Part shown: positions 10,501 to 17,921 of the stretch, piece after piece
Layout: each line of letters starts with the position of its first letter
Numbering within the stretch: position 1 is the first letter of the stretch
NCBI RefSeq assembly: GCF_029194005.1
Contig: NZ_JARFVA010000004.1
Span: 1 to 64,000 of the forward strand
Direction: 5' to 3'
Origin: Flagellimonas okinawensis
GTDB taxonomy: Bacteria > Bacteroidota > Bacteroidia > Flavobacteriales > Flavobacteriaceae
DNA length: 64,000 nucleotides
Notes under the pieces: model-generated
Seen by the model: only the letters and a program-made list of their open reading frames with translations
Databases searched by the model: none
What the model was told of the DNA's origin: nothing
Program-made: the position numbers and the translations under genes

Positions 10501-12225
10501 ATGCAAATAATTGAGAACGGCACAAACTACGATGCGATCATCGTAGGATCTGGAGCCGGAGGAGGTATGTCGGCCAAGGTACTCTCAGAGGCGGGCCTTA
10601 AGGTTGCCGTTGTAGAGGCCGGACCTTTCTTTGATCCAGCAATGCCCGAACACCAGACCCAGTTGAAATGGCCCTATGAAAGCCCTCGAAGAGGGAAGAG
10701 CACGCGCTTTCGTCCTTTCGGTGATTTCGATGCCGCTTATGGTGGCTGGGACATTGAGGGAGAACCCTACACACAAAAGGATGGAACCAAATTCGAGTGG
10801 TTCCGTTCCAGAATGCTTGGAGGAAGAACGAACCACTGGGGAAGGATTTCCCTTAGATTTGGACCAAAGGATTTTAAACATAAAGACGTTGACGGCCATG
10901 GTGACAACTGGCCGATCAGTTATGATGATATAAAACCTTATTACGATAAGGTGGACAAGATGATCGGAGTATTTGGAACCAATGAAGGGCTGCCCAATGA
11001 TCCGGATGGTTTCTTTTTACCGCCCCCAAAACCTAGGTTGCACGAGCTTTTTTATATCAAGGGAGCTAGGAAAAGCAATATTCCGGTATACCCATCCAGA
11101 ATGTCCATGCTTACGAAGAAGATCAACAATGAACGCGGGGTATGTTTTTATTGTGGTCAATGTAACCGTGCCTGTCAGGTATATGCTGATTTTTCGGCAG
11201 GGACCTGTTTGATCTTTCCGGCGCAGAAAAACGGAGGTCAAATCGACCTGTATGTAAACTGTATGGTTCGTGAGGTGACCACGGACGATGAGGGCCGTGC
11301 CACAGGTGTGTCTTACATTAACAAAGAAGATAGAAAAGAGTACAAACTAAAAGGTAAAGTTGTTGTTCTGGGAGCATCGGCTTGTAGTTCAGCTCGTATC
11401 CTTTTGAATTCCAAGAGCAAGCAACACCCTAACGGATTGGGCAATAGCAGTGATGTTGTGGGTAAATATTTGCATGATTCCACAGGGGCTGATCGTGCTG
11501 CATTTATCCCTGACTTAATGAACCGTAAGGTGTCCTACAATGAAGATGGAGTAGGGGGCATGCACGTTTATTCTCCTTGGTGGGGCGACAATTCCAAGTT
11601 GGATTTTCCACGGGGTTACCATATCGAAGTATGGGGAGGAATGGGAATGCCGAGCTACGGATTTGGTTTCAATGCCAATGAGTTCAACAAGTTCTTTGGG
11701 ACCAAGGTTGGTGGTTATGGCGATGTACTTAGAAGTGATGCCAAGAAATACTATGGGGCCGTGGTAGGAATGGCCGGGCGCGGTGAATCCATTGCCCGAA
11801 AAGAGAACTATTGCGAGATTGACCCGACAACTGTGGACGAGTTCGGTATTCCGGTACTGCGTTTCCATTATAAATGGAGCCAGTTCGAGATTAATCAAGC
11901 GAAGCACATGCAGGATACCTTTGAGGAAATCTTGATCAATATGGGCGGAGAGCCTTTGGGCAAAAAGCCGGACAAGGATACCAATTACGGATTGCACAAT
12001 CCGGGAAATATCATCCATGAAGTGGGTACCACGAGAATGGGGGATGACCCCCGTACTTCGGTAACCAACAAATACCAACAGTTGCACGATGTGGACAACG
12101 TGTTTATTGTTGATGCCGGACCATTTGTGTCCCAAGCCGACAAGAACTGTACCTGGACCATATTGGCACTCTCAATGAGGGCCTCGGAATATATTGTGGA
12201 GCAATTGAAACAACAAAACATTTAA
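10501..12225 (+). CDS. GMC family oxidoreductase (FAD-dependent)
   Basis: A 574-residue flavoprotein. An FAD-binding dinucleotide fold opens the protein (DAIIVGSGAGGGMSAKVL, about residues 10-27), followed by the GMC signature stretch GGRTNHWGRISLRF (about 107-120) and a C-terminal GMC substrate domain with HEVGTTRMGDDPRTSV and a final FAD-contact motif. A Cys-rich insert, CFYCGQCNRACQ (around 215-226), is typical of the Bacteroidota branch that resembles the large subunit of gluconate/sorbitol dehydrogenases. No Tat signal is visible here. The partner encoded 4 bp downstream, a gluconate 2-dehydrogenase subunit 3-like protein, carries one and may carry it out of the cell. It should oxidise a sugar or polyol alcohol group, but the substrate cannot be read from sequence. 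Confidence 0.9.
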   Translation: MQIIENGTNYDAIIVGSGAGGGMSAKVLSEAGLKVAVVEAGPFFDPAMPEHQTQLKWPYESPRRGKSTRFRPFGDFDAAYGGWDIEGEPYTQKDGTKFEWFRSRMLGGRTNHWGRISLRFGPKDFKHKDVDGHGDNWPISYDDIKPYYDKVDKMIGVFGTNEGLPNDPDGFFLPPPKPRLHELFYIKGARKSNIPVYPSRMSMLTKKINNERGVCFYCGQCNRACQVYADFSAGTCLIFPAQKNGGQIDLYVNCMVREVTTDDEGRATGVSYINKEDRKEYKLKGKVVVLGASACSSARILLNSKSKQHPNGLGNSSDVVGKYLHDSTGADRAAFIPDLMNRKVSYNEDGVGGMHVYSPWWGDNSKLDFPRGYHIEVWGGMGMPSYGFGFNANEFNKFFGTKVGGYGDVLRSDAKKYYGAVVGMAGRGESIARKENYCEIDPTTVDEFGIPVLRFHYKWSQFEINQAKHMQDTFEEILINMGGEPLGKKPDKDTNYGLHNPGNIIHEVGTTRMGDDPRTSVTNKYQQLHDVDNVFIVDAGPFVSQADKNCTWTILALSMRASEYIVEQLKQQNI

Positions 12226-12229
12226 GGAA

Positions 12230-12940
12230 ATGGACAGAAGAAAGAGCTTAAAATCGATTGTACTTGGTTCCGTAGCTGGCGGACTGGCCATACATGGGTG
12301 CAAGCCCTCCACGGAAGGTGCCGTGCTTGTAGAAGCACCTAAAATCACTTATCCGGGACGGGTTCCTTTGGAAACGGAACTGATCAACGAGCTGCAAGAT
12401 GAGCAGTTTTTAAATCCGCACGAGTTAGAAACCCTTACCATACTTTGTGATTTGATTTTGCCTCCCTCCGATGAGTTTAAAGGAGCTTCCGATGCCGATG
12501 TGGTAGGTTTTATAGAGTTTATGTGCAAGGATCAAGAGACCCTTCAGCCCGATATCCGAGGTGGTTTGATGTGGTTGGACCACAAATGTAACACCGAGAA
12601 CGGGGTAGAATTCAAAGGTGCCACCCAAGAGCAACAAAAAGCCATTTTAGATGAAATAGCTTTTTACGATCCGGAAATACCCGGTAACGAGAGACCTTTT
12701 GAGGTGAATTTTTTCTCCACAGTGAGAAACTTGACCATGACCGGCTTTTACACCAGTAAAATTGGAATAGAAGAAATCGGTTACAAGGGGAATATGCCCA
12801 ACGTGTGGGATGGTGTCCCCGAGGATGTATTGGAGCAGCACGGGGTTTCCTATGATGAGGAGTGGCTGGCCAAATGTGTGGACCAGAGCAAACGTGGTGT
12901 TATAGCCGAGTGGGACGAGGATGGAAATCTACTCACCTAG
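12230..12940 (+). CDS. Gluconate 2-dehydrogenase subunit 3 family protein
   Basis: A 236-residue protein whose N-terminus DRRKSLKSIVLGSVAGG looks like a twin-arginine signal, followed by AIHGC, a possible lipobox, so membrane anchoring after Tat export is plausible. The body (about 55-200) matches the gluconate 2-dehydrogenase subunit 3 pattern, including the opening LNPHELETLTILCDLILPPSDEFKGASDADVVGFIEFM. These small subunits accompany GMC-type dehydrogenase subunits and assist their export or electron transfer. The ATG lies 4 bp after the GMC stop with an AAGGA-like site in between, so the two genes are one operon. It is closed by a hairpin terminator at 12962-12992. Confidence 0.88.
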   Translation: MDRRKSLKSIVLGSVAGGLAIHGCKPSTEGAVLVEAPKITYPGRVPLETELINELQDEQFLNPHELETLTILCDLILPPSDEFKGASDADVVGFIEFMCKDQETLQPDIRGGLMWLDHKCNTENGVEFKGATQEQQKAILDEIAFYDPEIPGNERPFEVNFFSTVRNLTMTGFYTSKIGIEEIGYKGNMPNVWDGVPEDVLEQHGVSYDEEWLAKCVDQSKRGVIAEWDEDGNLLT

Positions 12941-12961
12941 ACAAAATAGTACACATAAAAG

Positions 12962-12992
12962 AAGGCCCATACCAAAAGTACGGGCCTTTTTT
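12962..12992 (+). terminator. Intrinsic terminator of the GMC oxidoreductase operon
   Basis: An inverted repeat AAGGCCC...GGGCCTT with an extra TAC/GTA inner pairing is followed by six T. It starts 21 bp after the stop codon of the subunit 3 gene. Confidence 0.85.
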
Positions 12993-13063
12993 ATGAGGTT
13001 AATTGTGATAGGCAAAGAAATGTAACTGGTCAATTTCAGTGCAGGAAATGATACATTTGTTAT

Positions 13064-13864
13064 GTGGAAGTTCAAACACATATTCCTGTGGAACCCTTGA
13101 ACAGTTTGTTCAAGGAGTGTTATTATATCCATATTGAGGGTGAAAAGGGTACAGGGCAAATTCCTGTCATCGATGATTGCTGTTATGACCTTGTCTTTTT
13201 TAAGGAAGCTTCGGGCTTATTTTATTATGGAACGGATCAGCGGGAAGTACCTATAGAAAGCAAGGTGTTCACGGTTCATGATGTGACCCCGCCTTACAGG
13301 ATCGAGGCCAAGGGATCGCTCACATTTTTTACCATAAAGCTACAGCCATGGGTGAATGCGCATTTTTTTTCCTCACTGCGCAAGTCAGGTGTGGTTCCCA
13401 TGGAAGAAACCGATTCGGAACTCCTTTTGTTGCATCAAAATATATTTGATGTTGATGGAATGTCCACTCGTTTTTCTTTAGCGGAAGAATTTATGGAGAA
13501 CAGGCTTATGGAATTGTCGCCTTCCATGAACATGGTGCGTGAAATCTGCCAGTACATTCATAAAACGCAAGGAAAAATCAGCGTGAACGAAGTAAGTGGA
13601 CACTTTAAGAAATCAAGACAGTATTTGGGCAAAGTATTCAAAAAAGAAGTGATGTACAGCTTAAAAAAGTTCATTGTTACGGTACGGATTCTGGACTTGG
13701 TAAAGTATAAATCCAATAATCCAGAAATTACGCTTACGGAGCTTAGCCATGCCTACGGATACTTTGATCAAGCCCATTTTATCAACGATTTTAAAAAAGT
13801 TTGCGGTGTTCGACCGTTGGAGTTTTTTAAAAACCTCCCCCAATTTATGATACGTCACCGTTGA
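13064..13864 (+). CDS. AraC family transcriptional regulator
   Basis: 266 residues. The N-terminal part (1-150) is a sensing domain of the type seen in AraC proteins with a DUF6597-like cupin (PVEPLNSLFKECYYIHIEGEKG). The C-terminal 100 residues hold two helix-turn-helix motifs of the AraC/XylS type, ending in LSHAYGYFDQAHFINDFKKVCGVRPLEFFK, which contains the second recognition helix and the family signature. It is expected to be a cytoplasmic DNA-binding activator. The start is GTG, since a stop lies five codons upstream and no ATG is near the conserved N-terminus. A TACATTTG box at 13052-13059 sits directly before the GTG, so the transcript could be nearly leaderless. The neighbouring hydrolase gene, same strand, is a possible target. 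The ligand is unknown. Confidence 0.87.
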   Translation: MEVQTHIPVEPLNSLFKECYYIHIEGEKGTGQIPVIDDCCYDLVFFKEASGLFYYGTDQREVPIESKVFTVHDVTPPYRIEAKGSLTFFTIKLQPWVNAHFFSSLRKSGVVPMEETDSELLLLHQNIFDVDGMSTRFSLAEEFMENRLMELSPSMNMVREICQYIHKTQGKISVNEVSGHFKKSRQYLGKVFKKEVMYSLKKFIVTVRILDLVKYKSNNPEITLTELSHAYGYFDQAHFINDFKKVCGVRPLEFFKNLPQFMIRHR

Positions 13865-13925
13865 GGTTTCCATTTTTACAATTTTATTGTTCCAGATCTT
13901 ACCTTCTTTGCACAAAATTAGAGGC

Positions 13926-15239
13926 ATGAGATATTTTTTGATTTTAATAGGTTTTTTATTAATTGTTGGTTGCGGTGAAGAGAACTCGGGTCATGAGGTA
14001 AAGTTATCCCAAAAAATGGCTGCGGTAAGAGATTCGTTGGATACCTATTTTTTGAAATTGACCGAGTTAAACCATTTCAATGGTGTGGTCATGGCTTTTC
14101 AAAATGATACTTTATTACTGAATAGGGCCTATAATTTGAACCATGATCAAGATAATTCGACTTACGTTACCACCGATACCCAGTTCGATATCCATTCGGT
14201 TTCCAAATTAATGACCTATTATTTGGTAGCAAAATTGGAAAGTCAGGAAAGGCTTTCCACCCAGCAAACTTTGGACATGTTTCTGGATGGTTTTCCAAAA
14301 GGGGAAGAAATTACAATACAAATGTTATTGGAACATAGCTCTGGGTTGCCAAGGGAGTTGATTGGCTATGAGGGGCAGGAATATGACCTTGATCCGGAAG
14401 AAATAGTGAGATTGGCGAGCAATCAGACATTTCTGTTCGAGCCAGGGTCCGATTTACAGTATTCCAATATTGGTTACGAGATACTTTATTATATCATTTC
14501 CAATATTTACGAAAAGCCATTTTCCCAATGTGTCATGGACGAAATTTTTATTCCATTGGGTATGAACTCCAGTGGCGCACATTTTTTTGTAAAAGAAGAC
14601 CGAAAAATAGCGTTGGCGCAAAACCATGTTTTGAAGGATAGTTTGGTCACAAGGGTAGAAAATATCAGAAAGGATGAGTTTAGGACGGCCCGCCTTTTTT
14701 CGACAGCAGCTGATTTGAAAAAATTCTTGGATGCTGTGAAGCAAAACCCTTATGCCGAGGATTTACAGAACAAAAATGGAGTTATAGCCAAAGATGGAGG
14801 GTCGGTAGGGATACGTGCACAGGTGTACAGCGATCTTGTTCATGGATTTGATTTTGTTTTGTTGGCCAACTATGACGAAATGCCATTTTTTAAAACAATC
14901 GATGATATGGCGGCCATTTTAAAATCAGAGCCGGTAAGCTTTCCAAAGGAAATCAACAGAAAGGCTATAGTTGTTGATGCAGAAACGCTTCAACGTTATG
15001 AAGGCTTTTATACCTTTGCGGATTTTGATGGTCTGGTGTTGGAGATAAGGATGGAAAACAACCAACTTGTAGTTTTTCAAGAGGGAGAAAAAATAGCATC
15101 GCTAAATGCGGAATCACCAACCGTGTTTTTTGAAAATCCGAAAGAGGCCGAATCATTTGAGTTTGTCGAAAATGAAGATGGAACCTATGATGCATTAATG
15201 GGGTGGAAAGGGATTGTTGTGGAAGGAAAATTGAAGTGA
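13926..15239 (+). CDS. Class C beta-lactamase-like serine hydrolase lipoprotein
   Basis: From ATG 13926 the protein has 437 residues and starts with a lipoprotein signal whose lipobox is LIVGC (Cys16). An open frame extends 13 codons further upstream, but the lipoprotein signal fixes the start. The beta-lactamase/PBP4-like domain carries SVSK (Ser91-Lys94, the SxxK nucleophile motif) and YSN (about residue 179), the two catalytic signatures of the S12/class C group. The C-terminal 100 residues form a separate beta-rich domain. Likely a lipid-anchored periplasmic or surface esterase or peptidase rather than a true antibiotic-resistance enzyme, which is inference. It lies 61 bp after the AraC gene, on the same strand. 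Confidence 0.87.
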   Translation: MRYFLILIGFLLIVGCGEENSGHEVKLSQKMAAVRDSLDTYFLKLTELNHFNGVVMAFQNDTLLLNRAYNLNHDQDNSTYVTTDTQFDIHSVSKLMTYYLVAKLESQERLSTQQTLDMFLDGFPKGEEITIQMLLEHSSGLPRELIGYEGQEYDLDPEEIVRLASNQTFLFEPGSDLQYSNIGYEILYYIISNIYEKPFSQCVMDEIFIPLGMNSSGAHFFVKEDRKIALAQNHVLKDSLVTRVENIRKDEFRTARLFSTAADLKKFLDAVKQNPYAEDLQNKNGVIAKDGGSVGIRAQVYSDLVHGFDFVLLANYDEMPFFKTIDDMAAILKSEPVSFPKEINRKAIVVDAETLQRYEGFYTFADFDGLVLEIRMENNQLVVFQEGEKIASLNAESPTVFFENPKEAESFEFVENEDGTYDALMGWKGIVVEGKLK

Positions 15240-15256
15240 TGCTATTTTTTGGGACA

Positions 15257-16144
15257 TCAATTTTTTAATTCATAGTAGGGAACAAAAAGGATGTTATATT
15301 TCTTGGCATAGATATAAGTAAACTGGGCTCCAAAAAACAAAATCAAACAAGAATAGGATACCCATAATAAGACCAAAACAATGGTTCCGGCAGCTCCATA
15401 GGTAGAACCTGGATTGGCCTCTCCAAAATAGAGGCCCAGTAAAAATTTACCGATTACAAACAATACGGCGGTCAAGAAAGCTCCAAACCATACGGCTCTC
15501 CATTTAATTTTGGCATCTGGCAGAAATTTGAACATAAGCGCAAACAATATGGTAATTATACCAATGGAGGAGACAACATCTATTCCATAGGCCAAGTAAA
15601 TGGCAATTTCTGTGAAGAGGCTTTTAAGGTAATCATTCAATGCTGCTATTACTGCTGTAATTATAAAACTTATGAGCAGTAAAAAACCTATGACCAAAAT
15701 AAAGGCCAGACTTTTTGCCCTTTCGGTAATCAGTTTCAAAAAACTAAAATCTTGAAAGCCTTTTATACGCCAAATTTCGTTCAAGGAAATTTTTAATTGG
15801 TAAAAAACACCAGTAGCACCAAAAAGTAGCGTGGCTATTCCAATGATGGTAGAAATTAAATTTTTGTCCTTGTTTTGGGTATCCTGGATTATTTCCTCAA
15901 TTGTACGAGCGGCATTGGGTCCCAAGGCAGAAGAAAATTCATTGGTCAGTTGGCCTTGCACAATTTCCGTACCCCAAATGGATCCTATCACATTAATAAT
16001 GATTATTAATAATGCAGGCAAGGACAGGACTGCATAATAGGCTACAACAGCACTTAATCTCCAAGGCCTTACTTGGTTCCATGCTTTGAAGGTATCCAGT
16101 ATCAGATAAGGAAAATCCTTAATTCTAAAATGATCTTCGTACAT
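15257..16144 (-). CDS. YihY/virulence factor BrkB family membrane protein
   Basis: 295 residues with six hydrophobic helices. The opening AWNQVRPWRLSAVVAYYAVLSLPALL and the later KWRAVWFGAFLTAVLFVIGKFLLGLYF are the recognisable YihY/BrkB (formerly mis-named RNase BN) signatures. These are inner-membrane proteins of uncertain function. Transport or envelope roles have been proposed. ATG 16144 is chosen because the eight codons before it would start with GTG and add a charged stretch without family match. The gene is convergent with the serine hydrolase, 17 bp apart. A weak TGATG/CATCA hairpin with a T-run may end the hydrolase transcript. Confidence 0.88.
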   Translation of the reverse strand: MYEDHFRIKDFPYLILDTFKAWNQVRPWRLSAVVAYYAVLSLPALLIIIINVIGSIWGTEIVQGQLTNEFSSALGPNAARTIEEIIQDTQNKDKNLISTIIGIATLLFGATGVFYQLKISLNEIWRIKGFQDFSFLKLITERAKSLAFILVIGFLLLISFIITAVIAALNDYLKSLFTEIAIYLAYGIDVVSSIGIITILFALMFKFLPDAKIKWRAVWFGAFLTAVLFVIGKFLLGLYFGEANPGSTYGAAGTIVLVLLWVSYSCLILFFGAQFTYIYAKKYNILFVPYYELKN

Positions 16145-16282
16145 ATGTTCCTTTTTCAAAAAAAGCACTTGATAGGTTTAAAAGTGATTTTATGACGGGA
16201 ACATAAGATTTCTTTAAGCAGGTTATTGTTGGAATAAAATTAATTGTTGACGGTAATGAATAATTAGAGGTTTCAGTGTTCA

Positions 16283-16993
16283 TTATTCATTTAAAAAGGA
16301 ATCTGGATTATTTGAATGCAATGGCACGTAGGTCTCTATAATATATGGTGTGATTTTTCGTAAAGTCTCCTCCGTAATAGGATGAAGACCGGGAGAAGTA
16401 AAGTATTCAATTTCTTTGTCCTTGTTCTTATAGTACCAGATCATGGGATTGCCATCCTCCGTAAAAAAGCGGGTTGCCATGTTTACCTTAATCTTTTTAA
16501 AATTTTTCAATTTAAAGGGATCAATGGGTTCCACTTTTGTGCCAAATTTTGACCGTGGACCCACCTCGCAGGATATTAAAACATAGATGGAATCTGCCCA
16601 TGTCATGCAAGACTCATCTTGCGCTGTATTCTTATCTACTTTTTTGGGCCAAAGCTTTACGATTAAAACCATCAACAATATTCCAATGACGCCTAAGCTC
16701 AGGTATTTGATGTTTTTCTTTGTGGGTAATTCTTCATGGTTGTTTTTTACATAATCCGCATAGTTCTTAAATCCTAAATATTGACATAAAAGGTCGACAC
16801 TTTCGGCTTGCAGTTGGCCTGTTTCATTCTGTTTGTTGATGTATTTGTCGTAAGCGCGTTCCAATGTTTTAGAACTTAAGTTGCTGAACAGACTTATATG
16901 TTTGGATAAGGCAAACCTAGAATGGGATGCATGTTCCCCTTTAGCTTTCTCAAAAACTTTTAGAACGATTTCCTCTATCCTTTTATCATCCAT
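16283..16993 (-). CDS. Unassigned single-pass membrane protein
   Basis: I do not recognise a named family. From ATG 16993 the protein has 236 residues: an N-terminal soluble helical part (1-105), one strong transmembrane segment (about 108-127, LSLGVIGILLMVLIVKLW) and a C-terminal part of about 110 residues. The soluble part contains SSKTLERAYDKYI followed by LLCQYLGFKNYADYV, a pattern that looks like a small helical protein-protein or DNA-binding-like module. With no signal peptide, the N-terminal part should be cytoplasmic and the C-terminal part periplasmic, so a sensor or anchor role is possible. It is divergent from the polyproline lipoprotein gene. A TTG ten codons upstream is a less likely start. 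Confidence 0.65.
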   Translation of the reverse strand: MDDKRIEEIVLKVFEKAKGEHASHSRFALSKHISLFSNLSSKTLERAYDKYINKQNETGQLQAESVDLLCQYLGFKNYADYVKNNHEELPTKKNIKYLSLGVIGILLMVLIVKLWPKKVDKNTAQDESCMTWADSIYVLISCEVGPRSKFGTKVEPIDPFKLKNFKKIKVNMATRFFTEDGNPMIWYYKNKDKEIEYFTSPGLHPITEETLRKITPYIIETYVPLHSNNPDSFLNE

Positions 16994-17189
16994 TGTATTA
17001 ATGTACAAATTTTCATTCAGCAAATATGGAAGCTTAACGGCTCTGAGCGGTTGTGTTTACTGGTGTCTAAAAAGTGTCTACAACAAGTCCGGCCTTTGTC
17101 TGCAATCAAAATCATTCCTCCAATTTACTTTGTCGCAGAAATGAATTCAGCTGTGCTTTGCTAACATAGCTTTTCTAGAGGATTCATTT

Positions 17190-17205
17190 TTATGGGATTC
17201 TGTAA
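17190..17205 (+). promoter_or_regulatory. 16-bp box, copy a
   Basis: TTATGGGATTCTGTAA, 170 bp before the polyproline lipoprotein start. It differs at one base from copy d at 23237. It lies between divergent genes, so it could act on either. Binding by the nearby response regulator is inference. Confidence 0.5.
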
Positions 17206-17299
17206 AGCGGTCAGTATTTGGCTCACCGGAAAGTAGCCGATACCGCCGCTTACAGTTTCCACTTTCCAAAAAAAAGCAAAGGAGTACTCCAAAACTCAC

Positions 17300-17347
17300 A
17301 GGTGGCCGCAAGGCCGAAATAAATCCGGGTATCCCGGACGGCCACCT
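17300..17347 (+). other. Structured leader with alternative pairings
   Basis: A perfect 9-bp outer stem (AGGTGGCCG at 17300-17308 with CGGCCACCT at 17339-17347) encloses a TCCGGG/CCCGGA hairpin (17324-17338). The left arm can instead form GGCC-GCAA-GGCC, a four-pair stem closed by a GNRA-type loop (17304-17315). The two folds exclude each other. It ends 28 bp before the lipoprotein ATG and lacks a T-run, so it is not a simple terminator. Confidence 0.5.
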
Positions 17348-17375
17348 CTTTGTTTAACCTTAATGAACCTTAAAA

Positions 17376-17549
17376 ATGAAGAAAATTCATTGGGCCATAA
17401 TGGCCGTAGTTTTTAATATGTTCTTGTTTTCTTGTACCAAAGAAAATGTAGCCGATACCGAGACATTGTACAATACAGTGGCAACCGAGGGGGATGATGA
17501 AAATCCACCGCCAACTCCACCACCTCCGCCACCACCACCTGGGGAATAG
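17376..17549 (+). CDS. Small lipoprotein with polyproline tail
   Basis: A 57-residue reading frame from ATG 17376. It starts with a short lysine-positive signal peptide and a lipobox-like LFSC (Cys20), then an acidic linker (TEGDDEN) and a C-terminal run of eight prolines after PPPT, ending GE. The expected product is a tiny lipid-anchored envelope peptide of about 37 residues with a stiff polyproline-II tail. No catalytic feature is visible and no function is known to me. The gene is preceded by a structured leader and a copy of the 16-bp box, and followed 24 bp later by a strong terminator, so it makes its own short abundant-type transcript just before the sensor-kinase gene. A signalling or structural role is speculation. 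Confidence 0.7.
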   Translation: MKKIHWAIMAVVFNMFLFSCTKENVADTETLYNTVATEGDDENPPPTPPPPPPPPGE

Positions 17550-17573
17550 AAGTAGGAATAATTTTACTAATTT

Positions 17574-17608
17574 GAGCCGTGCCTAATTTTAGGCACGGCT
17601 CTTTTTTT
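17574..17608 (+). terminator. Intrinsic terminator after the polyproline lipoprotein
   Basis: A perfect 11-bp stem GAGCCGTGCCT/AGGCACGGCTC with a six-base loop and seven T. It stands only 10 bp before the start of the sensor-kinase reading frame. Confidence 0.93.
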
Positions 17609-17618
17609 AAAAACAACC

Positions 17619-17915
17619 TTGAAGATTTTGAAGAACCTATTCCTTTTACTCGCGATTGTTCTGTTCAGTTCATGTGGACATTCAGATGGAAATTCCGTGA
17701 CGGGTACAGCTAAAATCAAGGACAGTGCTTTATATTACTATACACAATCACTGAATACAAATCTGTCATTAACGGACAAAAAACAAGCCGCCAACAAATC
17801 TATTTACTTTGCCAAAAAACGTAAAACCGATAGTCTTTATCTTAATATATTGTATCAAAAAGAGTTGTTGAGCCTGTCTTTGGGCGAGTACGATAGTTTG
17901 GTAGATTACAATTAA
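17619..17915 (+). pseudogene. N-terminal fragment of an interrupted TPR sensor kinase gene
   Basis: 98 codons from a TTG start: a lipoprotein-type signal (FSSC, about residue 19) and the start of a TPR region. The frame ends at TAA (17913-17915), and the same frame continues without shift to base 19571 in the kinase reading frame that follows. A single base change at this codon (for example from AAA, GAA or CAA) explains the break. No ATG is available, so TTG fits the lipoprotein signal. As it stands, the fragment would give a short secreted lipoprotein, while the rest loses its export signal. A sequencing error or true recent inactivation cannot be separated from one sequence. Confidence 0.75.
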
Positions 17916-17921
17916 AATGTA

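Larger units (their letters stand above)
16994..17375. other. 382-bp intergenic region with regulatory box and structured leader
   Basis: This divergent gap holds no convincing gene. It contains a copy of the 16-bp box (17190-17205), a 7-bp inverted repeat GGAAAGT/ACTTTCC (17228-17234 and 17261-17267), a 10-bp palindrome GGAGTACTCC (17281-17290), the nested hairpins at 17300-17347 and two copies of AACCTTAA (17356-17363, 17366-17373) before the lipoprotein start. Confidence 0.6.

Noticed and set aside
17363-17416. A short frame of 17 codons overlapping the polyproline lipoprotein start
   Set aside because: It has no signal or motif and uses the second AACCTTAA repeat by chance. The lipoprotein frame has a clear signal peptide.
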